DNA of 6,172 nucleotides from Crenothrix polyspora. Its GTDB lineage: Bacteria; Pseudomonadota; Gammaproteobacteria; Methylococcales; Methylomonadaceae. Positions 1 to 3,575 of this stretch are shown in pieces. The stretch lies in the NCBI GenBank assembly GCA_945903675.1, contig CAMDOP010000195.1, positions 1-6,172 of the forward strand, read 5' to 3'. Within the stretch, counting starts at the first letter, position 1. Each line of letters opens with the position of its first letter. The notes under the pieces were generated by a model. It saw only the letters and a program-made list of their open reading frames with translations, did no database searches and was not told the origin of the DNA. Both the position numbers and the translations under genes were made by a program.

Positions 1-237
1 AAGGCCCTACTTTTACCACTGTCTTTATATGTAAAACAAACCGTCGAACTTTATCTTTCGCAACTGAGCGGTCATGATGCTGTCGGATTACACGCCATGG
101 TCATTAGTGAAGTTGAGAAACCTTTGCTAGAAACCGCATTGGAACATTCAGGCTATAATCAAACTAAAGCAGCCAAAGCCTTAGGTTTAAGCCGCAGTAC
201 ATTAAGAAAGAAGCTCGATCAATACGGCATCTCTTAA
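1..237 (+). CDS. fis: DNA-binding protein Fis, C-terminal part (5' end outside window)
   Basis: Frame 1 is open from the first base to the TAA at 235-237 and encodes 78 residues. They align without gaps, by memory, to about residues 21-98 of the 98-residue E. coli Fis. Shared landmarks are the dimerisation helices (VKQTVELYLSQLSG, then EVEKPLLETALEH) and the C-terminal helix-turn-helix at visible residues 53-72 (NQTKAAKALGLSRSTLRKKL), ending QYGIS. Fis is a homodimeric nucleoid-associated protein. It bends DNA and regulates rRNA, tRNA and many other promoters, and it assists some site-specific recombination reactions. About 20 N-terminal residues are missing, cut by the window edge and not by mutation. 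In many gammaproteobacteria fis follows the tRNA-dihydrouridine synthase gene dusB, which would lie to the left. No terminator is visible in the 62 bases before purH, so read-through into purH is possible. Confidence 0.95.
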   Translation, partial: KALLLPLSLYVKQTVELYLSQLSGHDAVGLHAMVISEVEKPLLETALEHSGYNQTKAAKALGLSRSTLRKKLDQYGIS

Positions 238-299
238 TTGCACTACGATTTGGCATACATATTCGTATCTTACTCCCCATCCATATATAAAAGGTCTAC
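238..299 (+). promoter_or_regulatory. fis-purH intergenic spacer with the purH ribosome binding site
   Basis: This is a 62-base spacer. The only feature I can support is AAAAGG at 289-294, a plausible Shine-Dalgarno sequence for purH. A TTGGCA at 250-255 resembles a -35 box but has no -10 box at 16-18 bases. The TATATA at 284-289 would put a transcript start at or inside purH. There is no stem followed by a T tract, hence no terminator. I see no match to the E. coli PurR operator consensus, although PurR control of purHD is known in E. coli. Confidence 0.5.
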
Positions 300-1859
300 A
301 TGAACAAACTAATTACTCGCGCACTGATCAGCGTTTCTGATAAAGCCGGTGTCGTCGATTTTTGCCGAGAATTACATCAACTAGGCATTGAACTTTTGTC
401 TACGGGTGGCACGGCTAAAACGCTGCTGGAACATCACATACCCGTCACTGAAGTTTCAGATTACACTGGCTTTCCAGAAATGATGGATGGTCGTGTTAAA
501 ACCTTACATCCTAAAGTGCATGGCGGCATTTTAGGTCGTAGAGGCATAGATGACGCCGTAATGGCTGCAAATGCTATTAAGCCGATTGATATGGTTGTGG
601 TCAATCTCTATCCGTTTGAACAAACTATCGCTAAACCCGATTGTGATTTTGAAACCGCTATAGAAAATATCGATATAGGTGGACCGACCATGATACGCGC
701 CGCTGCTAAAAATCATGCGGATGTTGCCATCATTGTTAATCCTTATGATTATGCTAGTATTTTAGCTGAACTAAAACAGACTGATAACAACCTTTCTGCA
801 AAGACCCGTTTTAATCTGGCTCTAAAAAGCTTTGAGCATACCGCCCGTTATGACACCGCGATTGCAACTTATCTAGGCAAGTTAAATGACGTGGCGTTTC
901 CTGAAACCTTAAATTTACAGTTTTATCATAATCAAGCGCTGCGTTATGGCGAAAATCCTCATCAAAGTGCTGCTTTTTATAGAGAAAAAGAGCCTAGCGC
1001 TGGCACGATTGCTGCAGCTCATCAGCATCAGGGTAAAGAATTATCCTACAACAATATTGTTGATGCTGATGCCGCGCTGGAATGTGTAAAAACCTTTAAG
1101 GACAAAGCCACTTGCGTAATCGTTAAGCATGCTAATCCATGCGGTGTAGCTCAGGCTGATAGTCTGTTAGGCGCTTATGATAAAGCCTATGCGACAGATC
1201 CAACCTCAGCCTTTGGCGGCATTATCGCCTTTAATCAAGAACTCGATGAACAAACGGCGGTCGAAATTATCAGCCGCCAATTTGTTGAAGTGATAATTGC
1301 ACCTACCATAACGCCGACTGCATTAGCCGTGCTAGCTACAAAACAAAACATTCGAGTATTGGCTTGTGGCTTATGGGAAAGCGTTAATACGCCCTCTTTT
1401 GATTTCAAACGCGTCGCGGGTGGTCTTTTAGTCCAAGACAAAGATTTCGGAGAAATAACGCTAGACGATCTTAAAGTTGTGAGTCAACGCATACCCAGCA
1501 CCCAAGAATTAGCTGATCTATTATTCGCCTGGAAAGTCGCTAAATTTGTTAAATCTAATGCTATTGTTTATTGCAAAGATGGCCAGACGATTGGTGTAGG
1601 CGCAGGACAGATGAGTCGAGTTTACTCTGCTAAAATTGCCGGCATAAAAGCTGCCGATGAAGGCTTGGTAGTCCCTGGCTCAGCCTTAGCGTCTGATGCG
1701 TTCTTCCCCTTTAGAGATGGCATAGATGCAGCGGCAGAAGCCGGCATTACCGCCATTATTCAACCAGGTGGCTCTATGCGTGATAACGAAGTGATAGCTG
1801 CGGCAAACGAACACAATATTGCCATGGTCTTCACCGGCATGCGCCATTTTCGACATTAA
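300..1859 (+). CDS. purH: Bifunctional AICAR formyltransferase / IMP cyclohydrolase
   Basis: This 519-residue protein is of normal length for bacterial PurH. It catalyses the last two steps of de novo IMP synthesis in the cytoplasm: formylation of AICAR with 10-formyl-tetrahydrofolate, then ring closure of FAICAR to IMP. The N-terminal MGS-like cyclohydrolase domain covers about residues 1-195. It shows STGGTAK (34-40), MDGRVKTLHPKVHGG (62-76, with the conserved Lys67), NLYPF (102-106) and IDIGGPTMIRAAAKN (124-138). The C-terminal formyltransferase domain covers about 200-519. It shows LRYGENPHQ, QGKELSYNNIVDADAA, the catalytic Lys-His pair in KHANPCG (276-282), DPTSAFGG (300-307), KSNAIVY (418-424), GAGQMSRV and DAFFPFRDG, and it ends in GMRHFRH as is typical. 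The ATG at 300 has an AAAAGG Shine-Dalgarno-like stretch at 289-294, five bases upstream. No frameshift or missing motif is seen. The stop codon lies inside the left copy of a direct repeat that borders a mobile element. Confidence 0.98.
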   Translation: MNKLITRALISVSDKAGVVDFCRELHQLGIELLSTGGTAKTLLEHHIPVTEVSDYTGFPEMMDGRVKTLHPKVHGGILGRRGIDDAVMAANAIKPIDMVVVNLYPFEQTIAKPDCDFETAIENIDIGGPTMIRAAAKNHADVAIIVNPYDYASILAELKQTDNNLSAKTRFNLALKSFEHTARYDTAIATYLGKLNDVAFPETLNLQFYHNQALRYGENPHQSAAFYREKEPSAGTIAAAHQHQGKELSYNNIVDADAALECVKTFKDKATCVIVKHANPCGVAQADSLLGAYDKAYATDPTSAFGGIIAFNQELDEQTAVEIISRQFVEVIIAPTITPTALAVLATKQNIRVLACGLWESVNTPSFDFKRVAGGLLVQDKDFGEITLDDLKVVSQRIPSTQELADLLFAWKVAKFVKSNAIVYCKDGQTIGVGAGQMSRVYSAKIAGIKAADEGLVVPGSALASDAFFPFRDGIDAAAEAGITAIIQPGGSMRDNEVIAAANEHNIAMVFTGMRHFRH

Positions 1860-1861
1860 TT
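1852..1861 (+). repeat. Direct repeat GACATTAATT, left copy (putative target-site duplication)
   Basis: It is identical to 2178-2187. The copy spans the purH stop codon (TAA at 1857-1859), so the left copy is host sequence and the insertion left PurH intact. The flanking bases differ on both sides (C1851 versus G2177, G1862 versus T2188), so the identity is exactly 10 bases. Confidence 0.75.
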
Positions 1862-1874
1862 GATGTTATGCAGT
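1861..1874 (+). repeat. Left terminal inverted repeat of the element
   Basis: TGATGTTATGCAGT is the inverted partner of 2163-2176, with one difference at the ninth base (T here, C in the partner read on the - strand). It starts one to two bases after the purH stop codon. Confidence 0.8.
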
Positions 1875-1913
1875 ATCGTCGTTTTGCTCTCGTTTGCCGC
1901 GCCGAGCACCGCA

Positions 1914-2006
1914 GGTTTTGTTGGGATTAGCCCGAAGGGGTGCGGCATGGATGCCGCGCGTCGGTAGGAGGGCAGGATGCGCTCTCTATCGACCCCCGAC
2001 AAAACC
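1914..2006. repeat. Nested inverted-repeat module inside the element
   Basis: Twelve-base arms GGTTTTGTTGGG (1914-1925) and CCCGACAAAACC (1995-2006) pair with a single G-U wobble. Inside them are two smaller hairpins: GCGGCA/TGCCGC (1942-1947 and 1952-1957, loop TGGA), and GTCGGTAG/CTATCGAC (1960-1967 and 1986-1993, one wobble). The whole 93-base unit could fold as a multi-branched structure in RNA or single-stranded DNA. Confidence 0.65.
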
Positions 2007-2023
2007 GAGGAGCACAGGATCCA

Positions 2024-2106
2024 GCGGCAATCGAGCCGCCTTTTCTTTGGATACTTTCTTTTGGCGGAACAAAAGAAAGTATCTCGCCCTCGGGTGCGAT
2101 AACCCG
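2024..2106. repeat. Row of three hairpins, with a perfect 14-bp inverted repeat in the middle
   Basis: There are three stems in a row. The first is GCGGC/GCCGC (2024-2028 and 2035-2039, six-base loop). The second is a perfect 14-bp stem, GATACTTTCTTTTG at 2050-2063 with its complement at 2070-2083 and a six-base loop GCGGAA. The third is CGGGT/ACCCG (2091-2095 and 2102-2106, loop GCGATA). From memory, similar sequence (a CTTTTCTTTGG...ACTTTCTTTTGGCG core with its inverted copy) recurs between genes in various beta- and gammaproteobacteria and often gives rise to spurious hypothetical-protein annotations. That needs a database search to confirm. Confidence 0.65.
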
Positions 2107-2108
2107 AT

Positions 2109-2132
2109 AAAAAAAACCGTCGCGATAGCGAC
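2109..2132 (-). terminator. Terminator-like hairpin plus T tract on the - strand, inside the element
   Basis: Read on the - strand, GTCGC-TATC-GCGAC (2132 to 2119) is followed by GG and eight T residues (2116 to 2109). This has the form of a short intrinsic terminator, though with only a 5-bp stem. No - strand gene lies upstream of it (purD there is on the + strand), so it could only stop antisense transcription or be a structural part of the element. Confidence 0.35.
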
Positions 2133-2145
2133 CACATTATTTGTT

Positions 2146-2174
2146 TTGTAAGCCGCAGAATGACTGCGTAACAT
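2146..2174 (+). promoter_or_regulatory. Weak candidate sigma-70 promoter for purD in the right end of the element
   Basis: TTGTAA (2146-2151) and TAACAT (2169-2174) each match the -35 and -10 consensus at four of six positions and are separated by 17 bases. The -10 lies in the right terminal inverted repeat. If active, it would start transcripts near 2181 and drive purD independently of purH. Boxes this weak occur often by chance in AT-rich DNA. Confidence 0.2.
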
Positions 2175-2176
2175 CA
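2163..2176 (-). repeat. Right terminal inverted repeat of the element
   Basis: Read on the - strand this is TGATGTTACGCAGT, matching the left end at 13 of 14 positions. The base just outside on the + strand (G2177) makes the end read CTGATG. The left end has T at the equivalent position (1860), which may be a mutated terminal base or host DNA. Bases 2154-2168 can also fold on themselves (CGCAG, five-base loop, CTGCG). Confidence 0.8.
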
Positions 2177-2177
2177 G

Positions 2178-2187
2178 GACATTAATT
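2178..2187 (+). repeat. Direct repeat GACATTAATT, right copy (putative target-site duplication)
   Basis: This is the second copy, directly after the right terminal inverted repeat (one base, G2177, may belong to the element). The sequence after it (2188-2236) would be the original purD leader. Confidence 0.75.
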
Positions 2188-2194
2188 TAAACAC

Positions 2195-2215
2195 GGCGTA
2201 ACACTCTGTTACGCC
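2195..2215 (+). promoter_or_regulatory. Hairpin in the purD leader
   Basis: GGCGTAACA (2195-2203) and TGTTACGCC (2207-2215) form a perfect 9-bp inverted repeat with a three-base CTC spacer, ending 21 bases before the purD ATG. It lies outside the mobile element, in what was probably the original purH-purD spacer. It could be an RNA hairpin or a binding site for a dimeric regulator. It does not resemble the E. coli PurR operator, and there is no T tract to make it a terminator. Confidence 0.5.
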
Positions 2216-2236
2216 ATCTTGCTGAGACTATCCCTT

Positions 2237-3508
2237 ATGAAAATCCTCATCGTCGGTAGCGGTGGTCGTGAACACGCCCTCGCTTGGAAAGCTAAACAAT
2301 CCCCTAAAGTTACGCAAGTCTTTGTAGCCCCAGGCAATCCAGGTACAGCCTTAGAAGCAGGTGTTGAAAACATCGCACTGGCTGTCGATGACATTTCTGG
2401 GCTGCTGGCTTTTGCCCAAAATGAACAGATTGATTTAACCATTATCGGTCCAGAAATTCCTTTGGTCTTAGGTATCGTTGATAGTTTTCAAGCCGCTGGC
2501 CTAAAATGCTTTGGCCCCAGCGCGCTCGCTGCACAACTTGAAGGATCTAAATCTTTTTGCAAAGATTTCATGATACGCCACCACATTCCGACAGCGGCTT
2601 ATCAAAGCTTTACCGATACCGAACTTGCCATCGCTTATATTAAACAACAAGGTGCGCCTATTGTTGTTAAAGCCGACGGTTTAGCTGCCGGCAAAGGTGT
2701 GATTGTTGCCCAAAGTGAGCAAGAGGCGATAGATGCGGTCATCGATATGCTCTCAGGCAATGTCTTTGGTAGTGCTGGCAATCGAGTGGTTATCGAAGAA
2801 TTTTTAGTCGGCGAAGAAGCCAGCTTCATTGTTATTGCTGACGGCAAAAATGCACTGGCTATGGCCACCTCACAAGATCACAAAGCCCGTGATAACAATG
2901 ATTTAGGACCAAACACTGGCGGCATGGGTGCTTATTCACCAGCGCCGGTTGTCACCGCTGAGATTCATGAGCGCGTCATGCGTGATGTCATCGCACCTAC
3001 TTTAAAAGGCATGGCTGACGATGGTCTACCATACACCGGCTTTCTTTATGCGGGCTTAATGATTAGTCCTGATGGCACTATTAAAGTATTGGAATATAAC
3101 TGCCGTTTTGGTGACCCTGAAACTCAGCCCATCATGATGCGTATGAAAAGTGACCTAGTCGAACTCTGTGAAGCTGCTTTGGCTGGTGAGTTAGATAAAG
3201 CCCATAGCGAATGGGATGAACGAGCCGCCTTAGCAGTAGTCTTGGCGGCTGGCGGTTATCCTGACAGCTATCAACAAGGCGCGATTATTTCTGGCTTACC
3301 CGAACACGAGCTAGCTGAGTGCAAAGTATTTCATGCAGGTACAAAAAAGGTCGGTGACAACATAGTGACTGCAGGAGGTCGCGTGTTATCGGCGTGCGCA
3401 TTAGGGCTAGATATTAAAACTGCTCAAACCAATGCCTATAAACTAGCCAACAGCCTACATTGGGAGGGTGTTTATTACCGTACCGATATTGGTTTTAAAG
3501 CTATTTAG
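2237..3508 (+). CDS. purD: Phosphoribosylamine-glycine ligase (GAR synthetase)
   Basis: This 423-residue protein is close to the 429 of E. coli PurD. It ligates glycine to 5-phosphoribosylamine using ATP, the second step of de novo purine synthesis, in the cytoplasm. The N-terminal domain begins MKILIVGSGGREHALAWK and continues with APGNPGT (31-37). The ATP-grasp core shows GSKSFCKDFM (103-112), PIVVKADGLAAGKGV (141-155), GPNTGGMGAY (224-233), YTGFLYAGLMI (266-276) and the metal-binding segment LEYNCRFGDPETQ (285-297). The C-terminal domain contains VFHAGT (364-369) and TAGGRVL (378-384). I chose the ATG at 2237 because the family starts exactly at this M-K-hydrophobic-GxGGREHA segment; the frame is also open to a TTG at 2219, which would add six residues without family support and start next to the leader hairpin. 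No good Shine-Dalgarno sequence precedes either start. The gene is intact. Confidence 0.97.
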   Translation: MKILIVGSGGREHALAWKAKQSPKVTQVFVAPGNPGTALEAGVENIALAVDDISGLLAFAQNEQIDLTIIGPEIPLVLGIVDSFQAAGLKCFGPSALAAQLEGSKSFCKDFMIRHHIPTAAYQSFTDTELAIAYIKQQGAPIVVKADGLAAGKGVIVAQSEQEAIDAVIDMLSGNVFGSAGNRVVIEEFLVGEEASFIVIADGKNALAMATSQDHKARDNNDLGPNTGGMGAYSPAPVVTAEIHERVMRDVIAPTLKGMADDGLPYTGFLYAGLMISPDGTIKVLEYNCRFGDPETQPIMMRMKSDLVELCEAALAGELDKAHSEWDERAALAVVLAAGGYPDSYQQGAIISGLPEHELAECKVFHAGTKKVGDNIVTAGGRVLSACALGLDIKTAQTNAYKLANSLHWEGVYYRTDIGFKAI

Positions 3509-3521
3509 GCTTGAAAGAGCT

Positions 3522-3560
3522 TTTGTGGTCGGGTTAGCGATAGCGTAACCCGACCACAAA
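3522..3560. repeat. Perfect 15-bp hairpin between convergent purD and the Snf2 gene
   Basis: The left arm TTTGTGGTCGGGTTA (3522-3536) and right arm TAACCCGACCACAAA (3546-3560) are exact complements around the loop GCGATAGCG. The position, 13 bases after the purD stop and 15 bases before the stop of the opposing gene, suggests a shared transcript end. However, neither strand has a T tract after the stem; the T and A runs lie on the wrong sides for a classical intrinsic terminator. It may act as an RNA 3'-end stabiliser or be a REP-like repeat. Its GCGATAGCG and TAACCCGA segments also occur inside the purH-purD element. Confidence 0.7.
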
Positions 3561-3575
3561 TGTTCATGCGCTGCC

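Larger units (their letters stand above)
1860..2177. mobile_element. MITE-like non-autonomous element between purH and purD (about 316-318 bp)
   Basis: Two independent border signals coincide. The ends carry inverted repeats: TGATGTTATGCAGT at 1861-1874 and ACTGCGTAACATCA at 2163-2176, matching at 13 of 14 positions. Outside them lies a perfect 10-bp direct repeat, GACATTAATT, at 1852-1861 and 2178-2187, as expected of a target-site duplication. The last one or two bases of the left copy overlap the element's left end, so the duplication is 8, 9 or 10 bp and the exact left border uncertain. The interior has no credible gene and is filled with hairpins. Excision would leave about 51 bases between purH and purD. 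The right end reads CTGATG inward, which recalls the ends of some IS4-family elements such as IS10, but I would not assign a family on that. Only one copy is in the window, so dispersal in the genome is inferred. It would have been mobilised by a transposase encoded elsewhere. Confidence 0.8.

Noticed and set aside
284..289. TATATA before purH as a -10 box
   Set aside because: It is 10 bases from the ATG, overlaps the likely ribosome binding region, and has no -35 box at suitable distance.
1894..2151. Open frames of 62-93 codons on both strands inside the purH-purD gap (1894-2151 on +, 1856-2137 and 1986-2174 on -)
   Set aside because: They run through terminal repeats and hairpins, overlap one another in several frames, and have low-complexity basic translations with no family resemblance. 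They are best explained as chance frames in a structured repeat.
2219..2236. TTG at 2219 as the purD start
   Set aside because: It adds MLRLSL ahead of the universally placed family N-terminus, begins four bases after the leader hairpin, and has no ribosome binding site. The ATG at 2237 fits the family.
1860..2236. Purine riboswitch or other known riboswitch upstream of purD
   Set aside because: I find no purine-riboswitch core or other recognisable conserved aptamer. The hairpins are explained by a mobile element with terminal repeats, apart from one leader palindrome.
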